A stretch of DNA of 12,528 bases from Promethearchaeota archaeon (GTDB taxonomy: Archaea; Asgardarchaeota; Lokiarchaeia; Sigynarchaeales; SOKP01). Positions 6,246-12,485 of this stretch are shown piece after piece; position 1 is the first letter of the stretch; every line of letters starts with the position of its first letter. The stretch spans positions 1 through 12,528 of the forward strand of contig JAUWBH010000175.1 in the NCBI GenBank assembly GCA_030605085.1. Reading direction: 5' to 3'. The notes beneath the pieces were generated by a model, which saw nothing but the letters and a program-made list of their open reading frames with translations, was not told the origin of the DNA and did not search any database. Both the position numbers and the translations under genes were made by a program.

Positions 6246-8546
6246 TTATACCTTATTAATTTCTTTCATTAAATCAAACTCTGTTAGCTCATCTAATTCG
6301 TACATATTTAAAATAGATAATAACCAAGACAATGTTGATTCTGCGCCTTGGTTTCTGTTTTTCCCAGTGGCCGTCAAACTATCGCAACAACCACCGGTTT
6401 TATAATCGTAAAGTGGAATGTTTAAATCGTTGCGACCTAAAAACCACTCGAAGCAACGGCGCGCTTCAAAAACCCATTTTTTATCTAGAGTGATTTTATA
6501 AGCCTCAACACACGCCTTAATAATATTTTGAGCTTCAAGAGGTTGTTGATCAAATCGTGCTCTTTCGCCTCCTCGAGTGAACCATCCAGCGTTGCCGATT
6601 GGAGAAAAATGTCCCTTAGGATCCGTTTGAATTCTTATTAACCAGTCTAAGCTATTAAGTCCAGCATCAAACATATCTCCTCGTTGTAACCACCTACCAG
6701 ATATTAATAGAGCTTGTGGAATTTTCCCATTATCGTAAGTTACAATATTTTCTATCCATGGCCAGTCTTCAGAAGCGTTCGCACAGTACAGATCAAATAA
6801 TCGATTCGCAAGATCTTCTCGAATCCTTCTCATTTTACTATCACCGCCAAACCTTGCGAGATAGGCGTGAATTCCCACTAATCCAAACGCCAAGGCTCTG
6901 GGAGAAGTGAACTCTGACAGACCAGAAACAGATCTTTCAAAGATGTCTATAGCTTGATCGCCAAATTCTTTATTCTTTGATAACATAATTGTTAGACCTA
7001 GACTCCAGATAGCACGACTGTGACAATCTTCAGAACCGTTCTCTTCGAGCCATTTACGATCATAACCCATAAAATTACGAAATCGTCCATTTTTTTCGTT
7101 ATATGCATGTAATAAAAAGCTTAAATAACGACTATCGAAATTCATCAAACAATCCTCTTCTAAAGAGAAGTCTTGAGCCAATAATACAGCAATTAATGCT
7201 CTCGCGTTATCATCAGTGGAATAGCCATGATTACGATTTGGAATAATAAAATTTGCATGCTGCAAAATACCTACATCATCCGTTAAACGATGAACATGAT
7301 CAAATTTGGGTTGAGGCAATTCAAAGGGGGTATATCGTAAAATCGTTTTCTGAAAAATAGGTGCTGGGTGAGACGTCCTTTTTTCGACAACTTCTGCAAA
7401 TACTTTGATATAATTTCGAGCGACTTCTTTCCAAATCATTTCTCTAGAAAATATATAAGCTTTTTTTCGCATAGCATGTCTCTCTACTTCATTACTTAAA
7501 AGATTAATAATCTGATTAGCTATTGTATTCGAATCATTAAAGGGTACGATTATTCCTTTCCCATCAGCTAAAATTTCCTCGGCATACCAATATGGTGTAG
7601 AAATTGTAGCTTTTCCAGCTCCAAGGGCGTAAGCAAGTGTCCCAGAGACGATTTGCTCTTTGTTTAAATATGGTGTGATATAAATATCTGATGCCCCTAA
7701 AAATTCGCATAGCTCCTTTAATTCCACAAATCTATTATAAAAAATAATGTGATTTTCTACTCCTAAATTTCTCGCTTTTCTTTGAAGAAAATGACGATAT
7801 GATTCACCGTGTTCTTTCTTTACATTCGGATGGGTTGCCCCGAGAACGATATATATGATATCAGGAAATTCTTTCACGATATCGGGCAATGCATCAATCA
7901 TTATCTCTATCCCTTTACCCGGATTAATCAATCCGAACGTCAAAATGACATATTTTCCTTCAACTCCAAATTGATCTTTGAAGAAGTTAGGATCAATAAA
8001 TTGTAAATCTGGGATTCCATGATGGATTACATTTATTTTTTCTTCTGGAATTTTGTAGACTTCTTTTAATAGAAATTTAGCTTGGTGGCTCATAACAACT
8101 AAACGATCTGAAACCTTGTTTATTGTTTCAACAATATTTCTGATTATCGGTGAAGGTTTTGGCAGAAGCGTATGCATTGTTGTCACTATTGGCATCCGCA
8201 AATTGCGAAGTAATGCTAAAATATGTTGACCATATTCACCTCCATAGATCCCAAATTCATGTTGTAAGCAAACTACATCAACTTTATTAACATTCAGAAA
8301 TTCTGCAGCTAATTGATAATCCGTTAATCGATTAGCTTTTAATTCAAAACGAACTTGATGTGGATAGGGATAACCTTGTGGAATATCATTCATAGCAATT
8401 GCCCAGCAACTGCTTTGGGGCAATTCATGGGAAACACCTTCCAATAGATCGCTGGTAAAAGTGGCAATACCGCATTGTCGTGGTATATAATTTCCAATAA
8501 ACGCAATAGTTTGTAAATTTGAGTGATTGCTATTCTCGATATCCAT
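6246..8546 (-). CDS. Two-domain protein: GT4-like glycosyltransferase fused to an (alpha/alpha)-barrel glycosidase/epimerase-like domain
   Basis: 766 residues, first gene of the operon. Residues 12-390 are a GT-B transferase: FIGNYIPRQCGIATF (16-30), CLQHEFGIYGGEYG (93-106), INVIHHGIPD (171-180), LTFGLINPGKG (202-212, donor-binding K211) and KEQIVSGTLAYALGAGKATIST (296-317); the second Glu of E-x7-E is Tyr306. Residues 405-750 are all-helical, with DHVHRLTDDVGILQHANF (416-433), GYSTDDNARAL (441-451), FDQQPLEAQNIIKA (665-678) and NQGAESTLSWLLSIL (732-746). This repeated-helix pattern with aromatic and acidic loops resembles six-hairpin glycosidase or epimerase barrels. No catalytic pair can be assigned with confidence. 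The ATG has GAGG 6 bases upstream. Likely role: building, and perhaps trimming or gripping, a glycan handled by the other operon enzymes. Confidence 0.88.
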   Translation of the reverse strand: MDIENSNHSNLQTIAFIGNYIPRQCGIATFTSDLLEGVSHELPQSSCWAIAMNDIPQGYPYPHQVRFELKANRLTDYQLAAEFLNVNKVDVVCLQHEFGIYGGEYGQHILALLRNLRMPIVTTMHTLLPKPSPIIRNIVETINKVSDRLVVMSHQAKFLLKEVYKIPEEKINVIHHGIPDLQFIDPNFFKDQFGVEGKYVILTFGLINPGKGIEIMIDALPDIVKEFPDIIYIVLGATHPNVKKEHGESYRHFLQRKARNLGVENHIIFYNRFVELKELCEFLGASDIYITPYLNKEQIVSGTLAYALGAGKATISTPYWYAEEILADGKGIIVPFNDSNTIANQIINLLSNEVERHAMRKKAYIFSREMIWKEVARNYIKVFAEVVEKRTSHPAPIFQKTILRYTPFELPQPKFDHVHRLTDDVGILQHANFIIPNRNHGYSTDDNARALIAVLLAQDFSLEEDCLMNFDSRYLSFLLHAYNEKNGRFRNFMGYDRKWLEENGSEDCHSRAIWSLGLTIMLSKNKEFGDQAIDIFERSVSGLSEFTSPRALAFGLVGIHAYLARFGGDSKMRRIREDLANRLFDLYCANASEDWPWIENIVTYDNGKIPQALLISGRWLQRGDMFDAGLNSLDWLIRIQTDPKGHFSPIGNAGWFTRGGERARFDQQPLEAQNIIKACVEAYKITLDKKWVFEARRCFEWFLGRNDLNIPLYDYKTGGCCDSLTATGKNRNQGAESTLSWLLSILNMYELDELTEFDLMKEINKV

Positions 8547-8551
8547 AAAAA

Positions 8552-8557
8552 ACCTCT
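8552..8557 (-). promoter_or_regulatory. Ribosome binding site of the glycan operon's first gene
   Basis: AGAGGT on the minus strand, separated by about 6 T from the ATG at 8546. It supports this start for the 766-residue protein and shows that the message has a leader. Confidence 0.6.
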
Positions 8558-8600
8558 AAATTTAACATAATAATCGGTAATAAATAATATTTCTTCCTTT

Positions 8601-8610
8601 TAATATAAAA
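8601..8610 (-). promoter_or_regulatory. Putative TATA box of the glycan operon
   Basis: TTTTATATTA on the minus strand, preceded by purine-rich AAGAA that could serve as a BRE. Transcription would start about 25 bases on, giving a leader of roughly 30 bases that carries the GAGG site. The IS66 insertion point lies 5 bases upstream of this box, and the target duplication recreates the AAGAATTT just before it, so the core promoter may have survived the insertion. Confidence 0.4.
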
Positions 8611-8615
8611 TTCTT
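8608..8615. repeat. 8-bp target site duplication, left copy (AAATTCTT)
   Basis: AAATTCTT directly abuts the left inverted repeat and is repeated exactly after the right one (10594-10601). Eight bases is the duplication length typical of the IS66 family. Confidence 0.9.
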
Positions 8616-8637
8616 GTAAGTACTAAGTTTTTTGATC
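8616..8637 (+). repeat. IS66 left terminal inverted repeat (22 bp)
   Basis: Starts GTAAGTACTAAG and ends TTTTTTGATC. It is the exact reverse complement of 10572-10593. The terminal GTAAG is typical of IS66 ends and is the expected transposase recognition site. Confidence 0.92.
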
Positions 8638-8667
8638 CTTAATTATATTATCAAAAACGAAACATTT

Positions 8668-8703
8668 AAATCTCCAAGATAATTCGTAATTATCTGGGGA
8701 TTT
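8668..8703 (+). promoter_or_regulatory. Strong stem-loop just upstream of the transposase ORF
   Basis: Left arm 8668-8684 (AAATCTCCAAGATAATT) pairs with right arm 8688-8703 (AATTATCTGGGGATTT) through 16 pairs, one of them G-U, with one bulged A and a three-base loop CGT. The TGA that closes the transposase frame overlaps the base of the stem. In other insertion sequences such structures limit translation from read-through transcripts or stop them; that role here is inferred. Confidence 0.6.
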
Positions 8704-8723
8704 GACTCTTATTCTCAATTCTC

Positions 8724-10451
8724 TTGGTCAGTATTTGCGTGTTTTTCCTTTGGAAATTCCGACAAAAAAAAGAACAATATATACACGTGATTAAGAGTCA
8801 TGAAGTCCAATTACAAGAAAAAGACTTCGAACTACAAGAAAGAGAGGTCGCGTATAAAACACTGATCGAAGAACTGAAAGAGGAAAAAGCCTCAATCGAA
8901 GTGAAATATCTCAAGAAATTAAAGGCATCAGAAGCGAAGAAAAAGAACCTGTCAAGGTATAGGCGCAAGATGAAGGAACTCCGAAAGAAGACCATTGCCG
9001 AAGAAGCGGAGGAAATCATCGGTAAGGGGGATTCATTGTTGCCGCATTCTTGCGAAGGTCCCAAATCGTCCAATCTTGGAAAACCTAAAGGAAGTTGTGG
9101 AGGTGGTAGGAAGCGTCCCGAAAAGATTCACGAAGAAAGAGAGCTCTATGTCCACAAATGCTACCATTGTGGTGCAAATCTGGACGGTGTGGAGGAACAC
9201 GAGGCTTACGATCGTATGGTGATCGAGTTGTTCAGGTATCAGGAGGACGAGAAGGATTACCTCACCTTGCGGTTAAAAAATGTGAAATTAATCGTCAAGC
9301 GCAAGAAGTGCCCGTACTGCAATAAGTGGGCTTATCCCCAACAAGGCTTGTTGGCAAATGCCCGTATCGGGCTTTCGCTGGTGAGTTTCGTGATGAGCAG
9401 GCGCATTCGCACGGGACTCCCTTATGAGGTCATCATTGACGAGCTTACAACCCATTTTGGACACAGATTTTCAATAACGGTGCCCGCCATAATCGATTGG
9501 TTCAAGAAATTTGATGAGGTTATTGAAGGTTTGTACGAACAATTGGAATCATTAGTAAAAAACTCGGCATTCGTTCACGTGGACGAGACGGGGCTTCCCA
9601 TGAAAGGGGAAAATTGGTGGTTGTGGGTTGTGTGTTGTGCCAATTTCGTGCTTTACATCCAAAGCGATTCCCGGGGACACGAAAGCGTGAAAGACATCCT
9701 GGAAGGGTTTGAAGGGACCTTGATTGCGGATTTTTTCAGGGCGTATGACAAGTTTGAAGCTATCGAGCAACAAAAATGTTTGGCACACTTGCTCAGCAAC
9801 ATTATTGAGATCATCGTGAAATTGCAAAAAGAGAACGAGCACATCGAGAAGCGGTTAAAGGAACATGATGAGGCGGTCAAGGAAGAGTCGAATCCCGAAA
9901 CAATACCAAAAAAAAGAGGACGCCCTCACAAGCAGGAACAACTGAGCGTGGAACAAGCGGAGACCTTGAAAGCGCGCTACGAGCAAAACGTCAAAAGCGT
10001 TAATCAAGCCGTTCGGTTGAGGGCATTTTTCAAGGCTTCTTTCAAACACACGGTTCTTGGCTGGAAAACGGACAAGTCCAAGCGGTTAATGGCCGAGGAA
10101 GCGGAAGAGAAGTTAAGAAAATTAGTTCGCGAATTACGAGAAGAGAGCGTGGTCGAAGCGGACTTGGAAAGGCTCTTAAAGCGCTGTGAAAAGTACGAGA
10201 AGAAGTTATTCACGTACTTGAAATACGAGGGCATGCCGCCTGATAATAATCCCGCAGAACGCAACCTCCGCCCTTTCGTTGTCCAGCGGAAGCGTTCCGG
10301 CGGGTTTAAAAGCCCTGAAGTGATACGGCATTACGTTATTTACCTATCCTTATATATGACGTGCCGATTAAATAGTAAAAACTTCGATGAGCTGCTCGAT
10401 TTGATCTTTAACGGTGAGGAGATAGATTTAGATTCCTTTTTCCTTTGTTAA
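8724..10451 (+). CDS. tnpC: IS66-family DDE transposase
   Basis: 575 residues. An N-terminal coiled coil (about 12-100, rich in Lys/Glu) is followed by a zinc-binding domain with CYHC (146-149) and CPYC (196-199), then the RNase H-like catalytic core. Core marks are HVDETG with D287, IADFFRAYD with D336 and NNPAERNLRP with E512, the expected DDE triad; a helical, charged insertion (about 357-490) lies between the second D and the E, as usual in IS66. RSGGFKSPEVIRHY ends the core. It cuts and joins the element's ends. The start is uncertain: the frame closes at TGA 8703-8705, there is no ATG near the beginning and no clear ribosome binding site, so TTG 8724 or GTG 8739 is assumed. The hydrophobic first ten residues are unusual and may not be translated. 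Confidence 0.93.
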   Translation: MVSICVFFLWKFRQKKEQYIHVIKSHEVQLQEKDFELQEREVAYKTLIEELKEEKASIEVKYLKKLKASEAKKKNLSRYRRKMKELRKKTIAEEAEEIIGKGDSLLPHSCEGPKSSNLGKPKGSCGGGRKRPEKIHEERELYVHKCYHCGANLDGVEEHEAYDRMVIELFRYQEDEKDYLTLRLKNVKLIVKRKKCPYCNKWAYPQQGLLANARIGLSLVSFVMSRRIRTGLPYEVIIDELTTHFGHRFSITVPAIIDWFKKFDEVIEGLYEQLESLVKNSAFVHVDETGLPMKGENWWLWVVCCANFVLYIQSDSRGHESVKDILEGFEGTLIADFFRAYDKFEAIEQQKCLAHLLSNIIEIIVKLQKENEHIEKRLKEHDEAVKEESNPETIPKKRGRPHKQEQLSVEQAETLKARYEQNVKSVNQAVRLRAFFKASFKHTVLGWKTDKSKRLMAEEAEEKLRKLVRELREESVVEADLERLLKRCEKYEKKLFTYLKYEGMPPDNNPAERNLRPFVVQRKRSGGFKSPEVIRHYVIYLSLYMTCRLNSKNFDELLDLIFNGEEIDLDSFFLC

Positions 10452-10454
10452 GGC

Positions 10455-10476
10455 GCTTTTTTCTGCGTTTTTCTCG
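10455..10476 (+). terminator. Possible T-tract terminator after the transposase
   Basis: Directly after the TAA the plus strand has GCGC, then six T, then CTGCG and five T. Archaeal transcription often stops at such short T runs without a strong hairpin. Suggestive only. Confidence 0.3.
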
Positions 10477-10571
10477 AATTTTCAAAATTTTTTTGGTTTT
10501 ACATCAATAAATTTTGCTGAGTTCTGAGAAATTATTACCGTGTAATCAAAAAATTTTTTATCATTTCAATT

Positions 10572-10593
10572 GATCAAAAAACTTAGTACTTAC
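10572..10593 (-). repeat. IS66 right terminal inverted repeat (22 bp)
   Basis: Starts GATCAAAAAA and ends TTAGTACTTAC; it matches the left repeat at all 22 positions in inverted orientation. Host sequence resumes with the duplication AAATTCTT. Confidence 0.92.
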
Positions 10594-10601
10594 AAATTCT
10601 T
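10594..10601. repeat. 8-bp target site duplication, right copy (AAATTCTT)
   Basis: Identical to 8608-8615, with no mismatch. It marks the exact right boundary of the insertion. Confidence 0.9.
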
Positions 10602-10661
10602 TAATAGAATGTTGAAATATTAAATATTTAAATATTCGTTTTAAGAATTCATTCTATTAAT
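10601..10661. repeat. 11-bp inverted repeat beside the insertion site
   Basis: TTAATAGAATG (10601-10611) and CATTCTATTAA (10650-10660) are perfect inverted copies, separated by 38 bases that contain the palindrome AATATTTAAATATT (10623-10636). Before the insertion this would have lain about 70-130 bases upstream of the glycan operon's start codon. It could be an operator or just AT-rich chance. Confidence 0.4.
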
Positions 10662-11140
10662 TTACATTAAAGTTCAAAATACAAATTAAAAATACTCTTT
10701 ACTAATTTTTTAGCAGAATTTTCGTCAATATAATTATTGGAAAATCGCTATGCATTAAAAATATATTTAAATGAAAATAAAATTTTTTTTTACGAACATT
10801 ATAATGATTACACTGAAAATTATGTCGTGAAATAAAAAAAATTATAAATCATAAAAGATTTCAATTATAATAGATATAAATGAAAGTCGATTTCCTTTCC
10901 ACTAAAAATTGAATTAATTTACTAAAAAATTTATTAAATTAATTAATCTATATTCGAGATTCTATTAAATTTGCTTCTCTAACTATATCTTTGTGAATTA
11001 GTGTGATAGAGTTGGATCTTAAGAAGTGTAAATTTAAAGAATGACAATTAGATTCAAATTTATTTTGTTGAAAAGGTATTAGAACATCTAAGTTCATTAA
11101 AGATATTATGTGTCTCAATAAAGGAAGGAATAAAAAAAAT

Positions 11141-11146
11141 GAGGTG
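11141..11146 (+). promoter_or_regulatory. Ribosome binding site of the zinc-ribbon gene
   Basis: GAGGTG, 6 bases before ATG at 11153. It is the same sequence as that used by the peroxiredoxin gene and clearly fixes the start. Confidence 0.65.
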
Positions 11147-11152
11147 AATGAA

Positions 11153-11328
11153 ATGGTTAAATTTTGTGATGAATGTGGAGGAATGATGTTCACTTCCAGA
11201 TTAATAACAAAAAAATTCTTAATTGCAATTCATGTAATGCAACTAAACCGTTAGATGACGATGTAATTAAAAAATATCAGTATATAATCAAAACTGAGCC
11301 CCTTAAGAATCAAAAACTTAAAGGATAA
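11153..11328 (+). pseudogene. TFS/RPB9-like zinc-ribbon protein split by a -1 shift at an A7 tract
   Basis: The first frame reads MVKFCDECGGMMFTSRLITKK, the N-terminal zinc-ribbon knuckle (CDEC) seen in archaeal TFS and RPB9, then drifts into unrelated residues and stops at 11252-11254. A shift to the -1 frame inside the run 11209-11215 (AAAAAAA) gives KILNCNSCNATKPLDDD, which supplies the second knuckle (CNSC), continues through VIKKYQYIIKTEPLKN and ends at TAA 11326-11328. The joined product of about 58 residues is a complete N-terminal ribbon; the usual C-terminal TFIIS ribbon of ~50 residues, which carries the acidic cleavage hairpin, is missing. It may be a decayed gene, a homopolymer error, or real frameshifting: the tract is a canonical slippery A_AAA_AAA in phase with the first frame. 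Confidence 0.72.
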
Positions 11329-11387
11329 TTTTGAATAGTGCTCTGCGTTAAATAGAAAGTTAATATATACAAGTAATGTTGATGATT

Positions 11388-11448
11388 AGGAGGTTAAAAA
11401 AATATGGTAAACGGCATTCAAAATGGTTTGATGGAAGCTCGTCCTTAA
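11388..11448 (+). pseudogene. Strong Shine-Dalgarno site with a 14-codon ORF; gene remnant or leader peptide
   Basis: AGGAGGT (11388-11394) lies 9 bases before ATG 11404, and TTAATATATA lies about 20 bases further upstream. The ORF encodes MVNGIQNGLMEARP and stops at TAA 11446-11448. In the same frame TVVARIF follows before another TAA, which looks like the continuation of a real protein start, so a degraded gene beginning is the favoured reading. I do not recognise the family. A leader peptide is the alternative. Confidence 0.35.
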
Positions 11449-11471
11449 ACTGTTGTTGCTCGAATCTTTTA

Positions 11472-11493
11472 AAAAATTAAAAGCTTAATTTTT
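11472..11493 (+). terminator. A/T hairpin, possible terminator
   Basis: AAAAATTAA (11472-11480) pairs with TTAATTTTT (11485-11493) around the loop AAGC. All nine pairs are A-T, so it is weak and may be chance in AT-rich DNA. Confidence 0.22.
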
Positions 11494-11507
11494 AATTTTA
11501 TGGTCCA

Positions 11508-11609
11508 TTTGTCCCAGACCTTTTACAACTTAACTAGAAATATATATTTTATTATTATATGCGTTTTTTTTAGTAATATCATTTAAAGAGCAGGGACAGC
11601 TGGGACAAA
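11508..11609. repeat. 10-bp inverted repeat TTTGTCCCAG / CTGGGACAAA with an 82-base spacer
   Basis: TTTGTCCCAG (11508-11517) is matched in inverted form at 11600-11609. A third, near-direct copy CAGGGACA (11591-11598) sits just before the right arm. These GC-containing words stand out from the surrounding A/T. They could be the ends of a small degenerate mobile element, or binding sites for a dimeric regulator. Confidence 0.5.
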
Positions 11610-11666
11610 AACTTTAAATTGCGATAGAAACGAATTAGAGTAAGTAGTATAGACCGCAAAGTTTAA

Positions 11667-12485
11667 TTATAAAATATTGATAGATTTCATATAAGTTATA
11701 GTTTGTTTGGCAACATCTTCAAATGAAGGTTTCATTATTGTTTCCACTGAGGCAAAACCTTTATAATTATCTTTTTCAAAAACATTTAGAAATCTCCTAA
11801 AATTGAAGTGACCTGTGCCCGGAGCTCGGCGAGTATCATCTGATAAATGAAGATGGGAAACTTTTTTCGCAATAGAATCTAAATAATCCCAAATCGTTAT
11901 AGGATCTTCTTCTAAATGGGTATGAAACGAATCAACCATAAGTTTGAGGTTCTCAGAACCAATTTCTTCGATCATTTCCAATGTATCCTTAATTGTATTA
12001 TAAGAATCAATTTCAAAACGATTTATTGGCTCAAAAATCAATTCGACATTACTATCTTCAGCTAATCTACAGCACTTCTTGAGTGAATCTATTATATTTC
12101 TTTTTTCGGTTTCAGGGTTATTTTTATATGTAAATCGCCCTCTAATTAATCCAATTATCACTTTAGAATTGCTAATCGTAGAAAATTCAATATATTTTTT
12201 AATTCGTTCTATAGCTTTAACTCTAATATTAGAGTCCAAATCGCCAAATGAGTATCTAAATCTTAAAAAAGTAGAACCAGTACCTAAAGCAGGAATCTCC
12301 ATTTCGTATGAGTCTGAAATATCCTTTATTTCTTTTGCAGGTATTTTTTCTGGCTTTAAAATAGCTAATTCAATTCCTTTAAAACCTAAAGGACTTAACA
12401 ATTCACATAATTGGGAATATTTATCGAGAATTTGTTTTTCAGAACTATTTAACTCATTTAGTCCGGAAACAATACTAAACTTCAT
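11667..12485 (-). CDS. Sugar phosphate isomerase/epimerase-type TIM barrel (xylose isomerase-like, AP endonuclease 2 superfamily)
   Basis: 272 residues, full length for the family (about 260-300). GFKGIEL (34-40) is the typical second strand; metal-binding residues appear as E152 in LIFEPINRFE, D185 and H188 in LMVDSFHTHLEED, H211 in VSHLHLSDD and E248 in FASVET, with APGTGHFNF (221-229) as the usual loop after strand 7. This spacing is close to that of D-tagatose/D-psicose 3-epimerases, but hydroxypyruvate isomerase, inosose dehydratase-like and other members share it, so the substrate stays open. A soluble cytoplasmic, divalent metal-dependent enzyme is expected. No ribosome binding site precedes the ATG; TTTAATATTA lies about 25-30 bases upstream, compatible with a leaderless start. 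It converges with the zinc-ribbon gene and is not linked in a transcript to the glycan operon. Confidence 0.87.
   Translation of the reverse strand: MKFSIVSGLNELNSSEKQILDKYSQLCELLSPLGFKGIELAILKPEKIPAKEIKDISDSYEMEIPALGTGSTFLRFRYSFGDLDSNIRVKAIERIKKYIEFSTISNSKVIIGLIRGRFTYKNNPETEKRNIIDSLKKCCRLAEDSNVELIFEPINRFEIDSYNTIKDTLEMIEEIGSENLKLMVDSFHTHLEEDPITIWDYLDSIAKKVSHLHLSDDTRRAPGTGHFNFRRFLNVFEKDNYKGFASVETIMKPSFEDVAKQTITYMKSINIL

Larger units (their letters stand above)
8616..10593 (+). mobile_element. Complete IS66-family insertion sequence, single-ORF (ISBst12-like) type, 1978 bp
   Basis: Bounded by perfect 22-bp terminal inverted repeats beginning GTAAG, flanked by a perfect 8-bp direct duplication, and carrying one intact DDE transposase in 1978 bp. 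The tnpA/tnpB helper genes of standard IS66 elements are absent, as in the ISBst12 subgroup. The body is visibly richer in GC than the neighbouring genes, which implies arrival from another genome. Exact ends, an intact ORF and an unmutated duplication indicate a recent and possibly still active insertion. It separates the glycan operon from what was probably its continuous upstream region (10602 onward). Confidence 0.93.
10452..11152. other. AT-rich non-coding stretch, including the right end of the IS
   Basis: I see no supportable gene here on either strand. From 10452 to 10593 it is the 3' tail and right repeat of the insertion sequence. From 10602 it is host DNA made mostly of A/T runs, with an 11-bp inverted repeat at 10601-10661 and a 14-bp palindrome at 10623-10636. 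The minus-strand frame at 10948-11193 has low-complexity, unrecognised sequence and overlaps the zinc-ribbon gene, so I do not call it. Confidence 0.6.
11329..11666. other. Non-coding stretch with a ribosome binding site, mini-ORF and inverted repeats
   Basis: No full gene is visible. It contains an AGGAGGT site with a 14-codon ORF, an A/T hairpin at 11472-11493, and the spaced inverted repeat TTTGTCCCAG / CTGGGACAAA. It separates the plus-strand zinc-ribbon gene from the minus-strand epimerase, so it also serves as a convergent 3' region. Confidence 0.5.

Noticed and set aside
8616..10593. tnpA/tnpB accessory genes of a standard IS66 element
   Set aside because: The element is only 1978 bp and the transposase fills nearly all of it; no second ORF on either strand looks genuine, so it is a single-ORF subtype.
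10948..11193. Minus-strand 81-residue open frame in the gene-poor region
   Set aside because: It overlaps the zinc-ribbon gene start antisense, has unrecognised low-complexity composition and no ribosome binding site.
10602..11666. tRNA genes or a CRISPR array in the AT-rich region
   Set aside because: No cloverleaf arms, no T-loop GTTCRANNC context and no regularly spaced repeats were found on either strand.
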